From: Nitrospirales bacterium
GTDB lineage: Bacteria; Nitrospirota; Nitrospiria; Nitrospirales; UBA8639
Reading direction: 5' to 3'
Length of the DNA: 64,000 bases
Assembly: GCA_021604145.1 (NCBI GenBank)
Contig: BQIX01000001.1
Span: 186,001-250,000 of the forward strand
Below, one piece after another: positions 52,167 through 61,493 of this stretch (positions are counted from its first letter, which is position 1; every line of letters begins with the position of its first letter). The translations under genes and the position numbers were made by a program. The notes under the pieces are model-generated. The model was not told where the DNA came from and searched no databases. It saw only the letters and a program-made list of their open reading frames with translations.

Positions 52167-52414
52167 TAGCCACCATATTCGATGCTACCGCGCACAATTT
52201 CTGGTGCCGCGGGCGGTAACTCTCTCGTCTTGAGCATAAAATGTTCAGGCATACGAGTCATCACAAATGCGAGCAAATCTTTCTCCCCGGAATTAAATGC
52301 TGCTTCAACCAATTGAAGAGCCTGCCTGTTCATTTCATGATTTAATTCAACACCGCTTGCTAAAAGGTAATCGCATACGCGTGAAAGAGCTTGCTCGGCA
52401 GGTGTGGATGCCAT
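52166..52414 (-). CDS. Small conserved-looking protein between mdoG and mdoH
   Basis: 82 residues, mostly helical, no signal or membrane segment: ALSRVCDYLLASGVELNHEM, then LQLVEAAFNSGEKDLLAFVM. The spacing is tight, 2 bases from the mdoG stop and a 1-base overlap with mdoH, so the three are translationally linked. I do not recognise a family. A role as a cytoplasmic adaptor or regulator of MdoH is a guess from position. Confidence 0.7.
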   Translation of the reverse strand: MASTPAEQALSRVCDYLLASGVELNHEMNRQALQLVEAAFNSGEKDLLAFVMTRMPEHFMLKTRELPPAAPEIVRGSIEYGG

Positions 52415-52416
52415 GA

Positions 52417-53961
52417 TTATTTTCCTTCAGGTAGAATATTATTATTTGCGGGTAAACGATAGGTCCAGGTTTCCGTTAATGTATATTGGTCATTACGCAA
52501 AAATGCTCGAAGATGAAGGGGCTTCGATGCGACATGTTTAGCGAGTATTGATAAGCGCCATCCATTAATAGCTTCATTGTAGACCACGTAATGCTCAAGA
52601 ATCTCGGAACCCTCTAGCGCTGTCACGTGACTGCTAATAGGAGCACCAGCAGAAAGTTTATCTAATTTACCTCCCTCAAAATCAACAATAATTCGATAGG
52701 CACCAGGAGCGGCTCCACCTCCAATACGGTTCCCATCACCAATGAATGTGTTGACCACGGTGCCCATGGGATTCTGCGATGTATTGGATTCTCCAAAATT
52801 CACATGATAAGAATAGGTCAGTGATGTTTCTGGTGTCACAGAAGATTGTGGTGACCAGAATGCCACAATGTTGTCATTCGTCTCATCGTTTGTCGGGAGC
52901 TGCACCAGTACGATATGACCTTTGCCCCACTCGCCTTGAGGCTCAACCCACGTGCTGGGACGCTGCTCATAACGTGCGTTTAAATCTTCATAATCTGAAA
53001 AGATGACGTCACGCTGCTCCAGACCGAAGCCGAGCACATTCTCTGTCATAAAATAGTCCATTTCCAGGGTTTTGGGATTTAATAATGGACGCCATAGCCA
53101 TTCATCGTTCACGCCATCATGGATTTGCAATCCATCAGAATCATGAACTTGCCTGCGCCATTCTCCCTTTGGCCGCGAGGTGTTATCGCCATAAAAAAAC
53201 ATACTGGTTAAAGGTGCAATACCCACTAATTTGATTTCTTTCCGTGGGAAGAGGGTCATCTTGACTCGTAAGCGCGTTGGGCTACCGGGGACAGCCGTAA
53301 ATTGATAGGCGCCCGTGAGACTCGGACTATCTAACAGGCCATAAAACACCATCTCATTTGCGTCAGGAGAGGGTCGAACTAACCAAAACTCTGTAAATGC
53401 AGGAAACTCTTCCCCTGTAGATAATCCCGTATCGATGGCCAGTCCTCGCCCTGAAATCCCAAACCAATTGTCCTTACCGACTGCACGAAAATAGCTAGCC
53501 CCGGCAAACACCAAAAACTGATTTTGCTCATGCGATGAATTGAGCGGAAAGGTCAGCTTAAAGCCTGCGGCCCCAACATTCATCGGGACGCGCCTCTCAA
53601 CTTCAGGGTCATCAAAGGTAAAGTTATCTCTACTGACAGAAATGGGCTTGACCCCACTTGCATCGATGACATTCAAGTGAACGGCATGAGTGAAATAGCG
53701 TCCTGGCGGCATTAACATGACTTGAAATTTTGATTTGCTTTGCCGCCACAAACTTTTCTCGGGATCAAAGCGAATGCTCCGGTGGGCATCATACGACATA
53801 TCAAGCATGACTTGGGGGACGGGTTGAGGGGCTTCGTACTCCTGATGGGCGAGTTCTTCTGCTTGTTTCACCACATCAACAAAATCAAATTTTGCTTCGG
53901 CATAAAGTGGACACATGATGAACGTGAGAAGCGCGAAAATTTGAACTGTATTACGTTTCAT
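52417..53961 (-). CDS. mdoG: Periplasmic glucans biosynthesis protein MdoG/OpgG
   Basis: 514 residues from ATG 53961 with AGGAG upstream. The signal peptide is RNTVQIFALLTFIMCPLYAEA. The mature protein shows family blocks FDFVDVVKQAEELAHQEYEA, YRSIRF-like AHRSIRFDPEKSLWR, GISGRGLAIDTGLSTGEEFP and FFYGDNTSRP, and ends with a beta-sandwich. MdoG is needed to build the branched periplasmic glucan that MdoH starts. It is the first gene of the three-gene unit. Confidence 0.92.
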   Translation of the reverse strand: MKRNTVQIFALLTFIMCPLYAEAKFDFVDVVKQAEELAHQEYEAPQPVPQVMLDMSYDAHRSIRFDPEKSLWRQSKSKFQVMLMPPGRYFTHAVHLNVIDASGVKPISVSRDNFTFDDPEVERRVPMNVGAAGFKLTFPLNSSHEQNQFLVFAGASYFRAVGKDNWFGISGRGLAIDTGLSTGEEFPAFTEFWLVRPSPDANEMVFYGLLDSPSLTGAYQFTAVPGSPTRLRVKMTLFPRKEIKLVGIAPLTSMFFYGDNTSRPKGEWRRQVHDSDGLQIHDGVNDEWLWRPLLNPKTLEMDYFMTENVLGFGLEQRDVIFSDYEDLNARYEQRPSTWVEPQGEWGKGHIVLVQLPTNDETNDNIVAFWSPQSSVTPETSLTYSYHVNFGESNTSQNPMGTVVNTFIGDGNRIGGGAAPGAYRIIVDFEGGKLDKLSAGAPISSHVTALEGSEILEHYVVYNEAINGWRLSILAKHVASKPLHLRAFLRNDQYTLTETWTYRLPANNNILPEGK

Positions 53962-55277
53962 TCGAACTCCTAAGAATTTCTGAATCATAAAATATATACG
54001 TACCTATACCAATCCATATAGTTTGAAGTATCTCCCTACTCATGATTGGGAAGAGGAGACTATGTAAGGTGAAGGGAAGATCTGAGAGGAAGTGTCAAGA
54101 ATTCCCTCTCAATCTCATCTGCTTAATCTTCTCGTTAATGTGGCGAAGGTATAGAAGCCTATCAGCAATTGGTTATTATATGAATGTGTAAATATAACGC
54201 CAATTATTAAGAGTGTTTTGTGATGCCACGATACATTCAATATCACTCACCTCTTGGCTTCAGTTGTCATATATTGCCAACGAATCAGCCTTATGTTCTG
54301 TTTTCTTTCCTCATATTCTGTAAGTGGGAAGTAGTTGACTAATCAATATATTCGACAAAACCAAGTTTTCATTAAAAATAAACTGAAGACACAATTTTTT
54401 CAGATCTCAGGTGACAGTGAAATTATTGTATTTTCAGAGAGAGGAAGCAAGTGATTTTTATTCGAAAATTACCAGAGATTTATCCAATTACAATATTAGA
54501 CCGATTCGATATACAGCAGAGAGGCTAGATTTTTGTCCTGGGAGCTTTTCCCATTGATGCTGAGCTTTCGAGAGTCCGTACACGAGAAACTTAACTGAAT
54601 GAAGGGAACACCATACGAGTATTTGGAAACTATCAGAGAAGGAGGTTAATGCAAGTTGAAAAGTATACACTCACGATTCTGCCTACAGTTATTCATAAAG
54701 GCAACGTAAGAATGTATCATGCCCAGTTTTGTTAGATTTCTCGTATGATTATGGACGTTCTGTTGTCGAAAACTTACCTAAACCCCATTTAGGTCCATGA
54801 TGTTCCGGTAGGCCGAGGGTCATCTTGCCCCAGCCTCTCAAAGGCGGAGGCAAAACCTATCGTACAGCTAGGTAGCGTGACTAAAAATCTGAGATTTCAA
54901 TTGAAATCAAGGGTAGCTGGGGGAAGTTTAGGTATTCATCTAACCAGTCAGTCAAATTTCTAGATAAACTTAACAAGATCAACCTGATTGGTGATACATC
55001 CTTAATCGTTGTAGATGCTCCTAACGTCTTAACAGGGTGAATTCCGGCAATCTTCATGGCTGGATTCCCAACCCGGCCGATAGCCCGAACATGAATGTTG
55101 GCAGGATCGATGGGTTGGTCACGACTCTGCGCACCTTCAGGTCGTCGTGAAGGACAGCTTTTCATTACCATTTTCGATGCTATCCTGCTATCTGTGTGGC
55201 TATACCATTTTCGAGCAATCTCATGTGCGGGTCATGTTTAGACAGTGCGCTCAACCAGTAAAAGTGAATTTGAGAGT
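53962..55277. other. Long AT-rich intergenic region
   Basis: About 1.3 kb without a gene I can support. It contains a perfect hairpin ACCTAAA-cccca-TTTAGGT (54776-54794). A minus-strand frame at 54881-55171 lacks a ribosome site and family motifs. Low GC and the change of gene content on either side suggest a junction between the mdo genes and an acquired sugar cluster. Confidence 0.4.
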
Positions 55278-56597
55278 ATGACAATAGATGGAGAAAAAAG
55301 ACTGGGCAAAAAACACTTGGCCAAGTTTGTGGTTGTCATGATTGTGCTGATTGCCATGACGGTTGCGTGCACAAACAGCAGCGATCAGGATGACATAGTA
55401 GAAATCAACTTTTGGGCCATGGGTCGCGAAGGGGAGATTGTTCCCGAGCTGCTCAAAGGGTTTGAACGAGAGAATCCGGGTGTTCGTGTCATTGTTCAGC
55501 AAGTTCCCTGGACTGCCGCCCATGAGAAATTGCTGACGGCATTTGCGGGAGACGCTCTGCCTGATATCGCTCAGATGGGTAATACATGGATAGCGGAATT
55601 TACCGCGCTGGATGCCATTGCCAGACTGGACGAAATGACCAAGGCTTCTTCCATTATTGTGAAGCAGGATTATTTCCCGGGTATCTGGGCGACGAATATA
55701 GTGAACGAGGCACTGTATGGGGTGCCCTGGTACGTGGATACGCGGTTGCTCTTCTACCGAAAGGATATACTCAGTGCCGTCGGGATTGATCGCCCACCAC
55801 GTAACTGGGCTGAATGGATGCAGGCGGCAACGGCCGTGAAGCAACACGTTGGGAAAGACAACTTTGCCCTTTCCCTGCCTTTGAATGAATTTGATATGCA
55901 AGTGTCCCTTGCTCTCCAGCAAGGAGTTCCATTGCTGCGAGACGGTGAAAGATATGGCAATTTTTCCAGCCCGAAGCTGGTGACAAGTATTGATTTTTAT
56001 CTCGACTTTTTCCGAAAGGGGCTTGCACCAATTTTCAGTGAATCCCATATGTCCAATGTGTGGGATGAATTTGCACGCGGTTACTTTACGTTCTATCTGA
56101 GCGGGCCATGGAATATAGGAGAATTTCGGCGCCGATTGCCTCGCGAGATGCAGGATAACTGGATGACGGCTATATTGCCGGGACCGACTGGTCCAGGTGC
56201 ATCGACAGCAGGCGGTTCAAGTCTCGTGGTGTTTAAACATTCAGTACATAGGGACGTAGCATTCCGGCTTATTGAATTTCTCTCCCGTCCAGAAATCCAG
56301 CAACAGTTTTACGAGATAAGCGGCAATCTGCCGCCTCGACGGACAAGCTGGCTTGGAAACCGGCTTTCTACCGATCCATATGTCAGGGCTTTCATGGAGC
56401 AGCTTGAGCGCGCAGTTCCGACACCAAAAATCCCTGAATGGGAACGCATCGTGCAGGAATTGCGTATGGTGACCGAGCGTGCAGTCCATGAGAACTGGAC
56501 CGCTGCCCAGACAGCGCGTGAATTGGATAGCCGGATTGATCGAATTCTCGAAAAGCGACGCTGGATGCTGGCGCGGAAAGAAGGAGACAGTTCGTGA
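55278..56597 (+). CDS. Sugar ABC transporter substrate-binding lipoprotein (family 1)
   Basis: 439 residues from ATG 55278; a longer upstream frame adds non-conserved residues. The N terminus FVVVMIVLIAMTVACTNS has a lipobox ending in Cys. The mature part is a carbohydrate-binding type 1 fold: EINFWAMGREGEIVPELLKG, FERENPGVRVIVQQVPWTAA, DIAQMGNTW, VPWYVDTRLLFYRKDIL. It feeds sugar to the two permeases encoded next, overlapping the first by four bases. The substrate is likely a glucoside or oligosaccharide, judged by the hydrolases in the same operon. Confidence 0.92.
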   Translation: MTIDGEKRLGKKHLAKFVVVMIVLIAMTVACTNSSDQDDIVEINFWAMGREGEIVPELLKGFERENPGVRVIVQQVPWTAAHEKLLTAFAGDALPDIAQMGNTWIAEFTALDAIARLDEMTKASSIIVKQDYFPGIWATNIVNEALYGVPWYVDTRLLFYRKDILSAVGIDRPPRNWAEWMQAATAVKQHVGKDNFALSLPLNEFDMQVSLALQQGVPLLRDGERYGNFSSPKLVTSIDFYLDFFRKGLAPIFSESHMSNVWDEFARGYFTFYLSGPWNIGEFRRRLPREMQDNWMTAILPGPTGPGASTAGGSSLVVFKHSVHRDVAFRLIEFLSRPEIQQQFYEISGNLPPRRTSWLGNRLSTDPYVRAFMEQLERAVPTPKIPEWERIVQELRMVTERAVHENWTAAQTARELDSRIDRILEKRRWMLARKEGDSS

Positions 56598-57475
56598 AAC
56601 CATCTATTGCAGGCTGGCTGTTGGCCGGTCCAGCGTTGGCTATCATTACCGTCTTTTTCTTTCTGCCCGTACTGGCTGCCCTGGCCATTAGTCTGACAGA
56701 CTTTGACATTTATGCTCTGGCCGATCTTTCTAATCTGCGGTTTGTCGGCTTCCGAAATTATACCGAGTTGTTGCAGAGACCGCTGTTCTGGCAGGCACTG
56801 GGTAATACTCTGTACTTCGTGCTGGCCGGTGCGCCGCTGTCGGTAATGGTTTCACTGGCGGCGGCACTGTTGTTGAACGGGCAGCTGGTGCGTTTCAAGG
56901 GATTCTTCCGGACCGCACTGTTTGCGCCGGTGGTGACGACGGTTGTGGCCGTAGCCGTGATATGGCGATATCTCCTGCATACCCGCTATGGGTTGTTCAA
57001 CTATAGTCTTGACGGATTAGGCTTGCCCACTGTGGACTGGCTTGGTGATCCGAATTTTTCCATGCCGTCAATTATCCTTTTCGCAGTCTGGAAAAACTTT
57101 GGGTACAATATGATTATTCTTCTGGCGGGTCTTCAGGCAATACCTAGCGATCTGTACGAAGCGGCCCGCATTGATGGTGCCAATGCCCGGCAGCGTTTTT
57201 TCTATGTCACATTGCCTGCTCTGGTTCCCTCGCTGTTTCTCGTTGGGGTACTGACCATGGCAGGGTATTTCCAGCTCTTTGCCGAACCCTATGTGATGAC
57301 ACAGGGCGGTCCTGTCCAAAGTACACTCAGCATCATCTATTTAATGTATGAAGAAGGCTTCAAATGGTGGAGTCTGGGTTCTGCATCCGCAGTCGCCTTC
57401 ATTCTTTTTCTGTTTATGATCGCTGCGGCCATTGGCCAGCTTGTTGTCATGCGACGGTACGGAAGCGGAGTGTAA
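56594..57475 (+). CDS. Sugar ABC transporter permease (MalF/UgpA type)
   Basis: 293 residues from GTG 56594, overlapping the binding-protein stop. Six membrane helices are visible, starting AGWLLAGPALAIITVFFFLP. The EAA loop that docks the ATPase is YEAARIDGANARQRFFYVTLP. It forms a channel with the next gene's product, which starts 3 bases after its stop. Confidence 0.92.
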   Translation: MKPSIAGWLLAGPALAIITVFFFLPVLAALAISLTDFDIYALADLSNLRFVGFRNYTELLQRPLFWQALGNTLYFVLAGAPLSVMVSLAAALLLNGQLVRFKGFFRTALFAPVVTTVVAVAVIWRYLLHTRYGLFNYSLDGLGLPTVDWLGDPNFSMPSIILFAVWKNFGYNMIILLAGLQAIPSDLYEAARIDGANARQRFFYVTLPALVPSLFLVGVLTMAGYFQLFAEPYVMTQGGPVQSTLSIIYLMYEEGFKWWSLGSASAVAFILFLFMIAAAIGQLVVMRRYGSGV

Positions 57476-57478
57476 CTC

Positions 57479-58300
57479 ATGAGAACACACTCGAGAGGAT
57501 TTGGTGCAAATATCGGCTTAAGTTTCCTTGCTGTATTTGCCGTTGGTCCGTTGCTGTGGATGCTGAGTGTTTCATTTATGTCTCCAGGAGAAGCCAGTAG
57601 TTTTCCGCCACCGCTATTACCGGAAACCCCGACACTCACCAATTATCTTATGCTCTTTGAGTATTCAAGCATGGGCAGAAACTTCCTAAATTCTCTGTTT
57701 GTCGCGTCGTCGGCTACGCTGTTGTCGCTCACGTTTAATGTCTCGGCCGGATATGCATTTGCCAAACTGGAATTCAAGGGCCGGCAATTACTGTTCCGAG
57801 GGCTTCTGAGCGCCCTTGTCATTCCTGCGCAGGTTTCTATGATTCCGCTGTTTCTGATGTTGAAAGGTATGGGACTGGTCAATAGCTGGATTGGTGTGCT
57901 GATCCCCTTCGTGGCCAGCATATTCGGGATCTTTCTGGTCCGGCAGTATGCCCTGTCCATTCCGACCGAACTGATTGAGTCGGCCAGAATTGAAGGAGCC
58001 AGTGAAATACGTATTTTCCGGTCAGTTATCTTACCGTTACTCACACCCATACTGATCACACTAGGGCTGTTTACTTTCCTCGCTGCATGGAACGATTTTT
58101 TGTGGCCACTCATCGTTCTCACCGACAGTGATAAATATACCTTACCAATTGCCTTGGCATCTCTATCACGAGAGCATGTGCAGGATGTCGAATTGATGAT
58201 GGCAGGAGCGGTGGTCACGGTGACACCGGTCCTCATTCTATTTCTGACACTTCAGCGTTTCTATATGAGTGGTTATCTGGCGGGAAGTGTCAAAGAATGA
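57479..58300 (+). CDS. Sugar ABC transporter permease (MalG/UgpE type)
   Basis: 273 residues, six membrane helices. The EAA loop is IESARIEGASEIRIFRSVILP. The ending FYMSGYLAGSVKE is the standard MalG-like C terminus. It overlaps the following hydrolase gene by four bases, showing one tightly coupled operon. Confidence 0.92.
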   Translation: MRTHSRGFGANIGLSFLAVFAVGPLLWMLSVSFMSPGEASSFPPPLLPETPTLTNYLMLFEYSSMGRNFLNSLFVASSATLLSLTFNVSAGYAFAKLEFKGRQLLFRGLLSALVIPAQVSMIPLFLMLKGMGLVNSWIGVLIPFVASIFGIFLVRQYALSIPTELIESARIEGASEIRIFRSVILPLLTPILITLGLFTFLAAWNDFLWPLIVLTDSDKYTLPIALASLSREHVQDVELMMAGAVVTVTPVLILFLTLQRFYMSGYLAGSVKE

Positions 58301-61300
58301 GATGTTCATGGTGGACACCATGCTGGTTATTTGCCGGAATGGCATCCTTGTCAATTGGCGTGTGCGCAGCGGGGGAGAAACCCGCCCATCAAGAAGTCCA
58401 ATTGTTAGATGGTTTTGAGAATGTCGGGGAATGGACAGCAGACGCCACGGAAGACAGCGATGCATTTGTCAGGACGACAGAAGGCAAGAGAGGCAAGGCG
58501 CTCCAACTTTCGTATGAATTCCGGACTTCAGGAGTCGCATACGCACGCCGGGCACTACCACTAGATTTATCAAAAAATTTCGAAATGGTCTTCCAGCTCA
58601 AGGGCGATGCCCCACAATCGACCTTTGAGGTGAAGCTGGTTGATGAAAGTGGTGCGAATGTCTGGTGGAAGCAATTTCGTAATTACGAGTTTTCTGATGA
58701 TTGGACAACAATCCGTATCCGGCGGGACGATTTCCAATTTGCCTGGGGACCAACCAAAGATTCTCATCTGAAGACTATCGCCAACATGGAGTTTGTCATT
58801 GTTGGCGCTAACGGTGACACAGGTGCGGTAGAGTTCGATACACTTGAGTTTCGAGCGTTGCCTGAACCGCCGACGGTTGTTCCTCCTGTCATCGCAACAG
58901 TCGGTGATGTTCCTGCTCCTACCGCAGTTGACGGTAACTCAAAGACTGTCTGGACGACGTCAAAAGCCACGGACCTCACGCTTGATCTAGGCTTTATGCG
59001 CGATCTTGGAGGTCTGACGTTGCGATGGGCCAAAGGGCAGGTCCCCAAAGCGATTGATATAGCAGTTTCAGAAGATGGAAGAGCCTGGACGGAGCCGGAC
59101 TGGCAATTGAATATAGGACCTTCCTCGACAGGAACCACGAGTTATTTTCGAACAACAGAAGCATTCGGACGTTATATTCGTCTTTCAGTTATACCGAAAT
59201 CCACAGATCAGATTGTCCTGATGGATGCAATGGTCGAACCACCGGAATTCGGGCAAGATGATAATCACTTCTTGCTCTCCCTCGCTCAGAAAGCACAAAA
59301 GGGATTCTATCCTCGCAGTTTCTTTGGTGAGCAGATTTACTGGACGATTGTCGGTGCCCCTCAGGGGGGACGTGCAGCACTGTTGTCAGAAGATGGCGCA
59401 ATAGAACCAGGACCCGGGGCTTTCTCGATTGAACCGTTTGTGATCGAGAACAATACCGTGAAGAGTTGGGCGAATGCCGAGCATAGCCACAGTCTGCTGG
59501 ACAAGTATCTGCCTTTGCCACGAGTGCGCAGAACGCATGAGGGATTTACTCTGGATATCAGTGCACATCGCCCGCCTGTGTATCTGAACAAAGACAGTGA
59601 GACGGATGGCAACGCCCGCGATGTGGTGACTCGATACCGTGTGGCCAATACCACCACTATCCGGCGAACGCTCACGCTGGCTCTTGCCATTCGCCCAATA
59701 CAGGTCAACCCGCATACCCAGACACTGAACCTGGTTGGGGGAGCCAGCAGAATTGAACAAATCAGCTGGAATGGTACCGCGTTTCAAGTGAATGAGAACT
59801 GGTCTGTCTATCCTGACCTGAAGCCGGACCACGTGTCACTAACGGGCTTTGAACGAGTCGGCTTCCCGCATAGACAACATATGGCAGCAACGACAGACTC
59901 ACACAGCCTGGCTGCTCCAGGAGGCTTCGGCTCCGGCGTCATGTATTTTCATTTTGATCTGAAGCCAAGTGAGGTTCGCGATGTGACGCTCGTCACCGTG
60001 CTCGGAAATGGTGACGTATATACGCCTGATCTAAGCCGCAAGACCATTGAATTCGCCGAACTGGCGGCAGCCGACGAATGGCGTGAGATTCTTGGCCAGG
60101 TGGAAATTTCAGGACCTCCTGAATCCATGCAGATTCTCAATGCCCTCAAAACCGCGTTGGCTCATATGATGATTACGCGCGAAGGGCCTGCACTGCGTCC
60201 AGGACCACGATCTTATGCTCGTTCGTGGATACGTGACGGAGCCATGATGAGTGAAAGCTTTCTGCGTCTTGGGCTCAATGGGCCGGCAATCGATTTTGCC
60301 CGCTGGTACGCACCATATCAGTTCTCGAGTGGCAAAGTACCTTGCTGTGTGGATAAACGTGGCGCTGATCCAGTTGTCGAAAATGACAGCCATGGCGAAC
60401 TGATTTTTCTGATAACGGATATTTATCGTTACACCAAAGATTCTGCCTTTGCTGAGTCTATGTGGCCTTATGCCGATAAAGCTGCCGCCGCGCTTGATAC
60501 ACTGAGGTTATTGGAACGGACGAAACGCAATCCTGAGGGTGACCGCAAAGCACTCTACGGTCTGTTGCCACCCTCGATCAGCCATGAGGGCTATTCGGAC
60601 AAACCAGCCTATTCATTTTGGGATAATTTCTGGGGATTAAAAGGGCTGAATGATGCGACTTTTCTTGCTGAGGAACTGAAGCATACCGACCGCTCAGTAG
60701 AAATCATGACCGATGCCTCCGAATTTTCCGGGGATATTGGAGCATCCGTCCAGTTGTTGGGTGCAGAGCTTGGATACGTGCCGGGGGCAGCCGACCGAAA
60801 GGATTTTGACCCAACATCTACGACAATCGCGCTGTCGCCGACCGATGCCGCAGCAACCCTGCCCCGAGAGTTGCTGGTCGCCACGTTTGAGAAAGCCTGG
60901 TCAGAGTTTGTCGCGCGGCGGGATGAGAAAAAGACGTGGGGTGTATATACACCATATGAATTCCGCCAGGTGAGTGCTTTTGTGCGTCTAGGTGAAGTAG
61001 AACGTGCTCACGCCTTGCTAGACTTTTATATGGATGACCGCCGTCCGATTGAATGGAACCAATGGAGTGAGGTGATCAGCCGACGTAAACGAGAACCGCA
61101 TTTTATAGGTGATATGCCTCATACCTGGGTGGGGTCGGATTTCATCCGGGCGGTGCTTGATCTGTTTGCCTATGCAAATACAGAAACGGACTCACTTGTT
61201 ATCGGCGCTGGCCTGCCAAGCTCTTGGCTTCAAGGTGAAGGGGTCCGGGTGCATGGGCTGAGAACGCCTTATGGCGAAGTTTCCTATACGGCGCGTGATA

Positions 61301-61437
61301 CAGGCGGTCAGGTGCATGTTGAACTAGAAGGATTGACCATGCCTCCTGGCGGCTATCTCCTGCCAACCTTCCAGAAGGGCAACGTCAGAGTGACATTCAA
61401 TGGAAACCCTGTGGACGTTTTCGGAACGCCACCATAA
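58297..61437 (+). CDS. Large secreted glycoside hydrolase-like protein (CBM + discoidin + six-hairpin barrel)
   Basis: 1046 residues with a signal peptide (LFAGMASLSIGVCAAG). Domain order: a jelly-roll CBM11/CIA30-like domain at about 35-190 (LLDGFENVGEWTAD to VEFDTLEFRAL), an F5/8 discoidin-like domain at about 195-310 (SKTVWTTSKATDLTLDLGFM), a linker beta-domain, and an alpha/alpha six-hairpin domain from about 600 to 960. The last has ARSWIRDGAMMSESFLRLGL, VENDSHGELIFLITDIYRY and SFWDNFWGLKGLNDA. The acidic residues in the barrel suggest an inverting hydrolase, but I cannot name a GH family. It is encoded inside a sugar-uptake operon, so it probably trims an outer polysaccharide. Confidence 0.8.
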   Translation: MRCSWWTPCWLFAGMASLSIGVCAAGEKPAHQEVQLLDGFENVGEWTADATEDSDAFVRTTEGKRGKALQLSYEFRTSGVAYARRALPLDLSKNFEMVFQLKGDAPQSTFEVKLVDESGANVWWKQFRNYEFSDDWTTIRIRRDDFQFAWGPTKDSHLKTIANMEFVIVGANGDTGAVEFDTLEFRALPEPPTVVPPVIATVGDVPAPTAVDGNSKTVWTTSKATDLTLDLGFMRDLGGLTLRWAKGQVPKAIDIAVSEDGRAWTEPDWQLNIGPSSTGTTSYFRTTEAFGRYIRLSVIPKSTDQIVLMDAMVEPPEFGQDDNHFLLSLAQKAQKGFYPRSFFGEQIYWTIVGAPQGGRAALLSEDGAIEPGPGAFSIEPFVIENNTVKSWANAEHSHSLLDKYLPLPRVRRTHEGFTLDISAHRPPVYLNKDSETDGNARDVVTRYRVANTTTIRRTLTLALAIRPIQVNPHTQTLNLVGGASRIEQISWNGTAFQVNENWSVYPDLKPDHVSLTGFERVGFPHRQHMAATTDSHSLAAPGGFGSGVMYFHFDLKPSEVRDVTLVTVLGNGDVYTPDLSRKTIEFAELAAADEWREILGQVEISGPPESMQILNALKTALAHMMITREGPALRPGPRSYARSWIRDGAMMSESFLRLGLNGPAIDFARWYAPYQFSSGKVPCCVDKRGADPVVENDSHGELIFLITDIYRYTKDSAFAESMWPYADKAAAALDTLRLLERTKRNPEGDRKALYGLLPPSISHEGYSDKPAYSFWDNFWGLKGLNDATFLAEELKHTDRSVEIMTDASEFSGDIGASVQLLGAELGYVPGAADRKDFDPTSTTIALSPTDAAATLPRELLVATFEKAWSEFVARRDEKKTWGVYTPYEFRQVSAFVRLGEVERAHALLDFYMDDRRPIEWNQWSEVISRRKREPHFIGDMPHTWVGSDFIRAVLDLFAYANTETDSLVIGAGLPSSWLQGEGVRVHGLRTPYGEVSYTARDTGGQVHVELEGLTMPPGGYLLPTFQKGNVRVTFNGNPVDVFGTPP

Positions 61438-61493
61438 ACCGGTTGCTGCGACCATATGAGTTTCAGACGATTCAAACATGAGGACGAACATAT

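Noticed and set aside
54881-55171. A 96-codon minus-strand frame in the AT-rich gap.
   Set aside because: No ribosome site, no family motif and a composition change midway; not supported as a gene.
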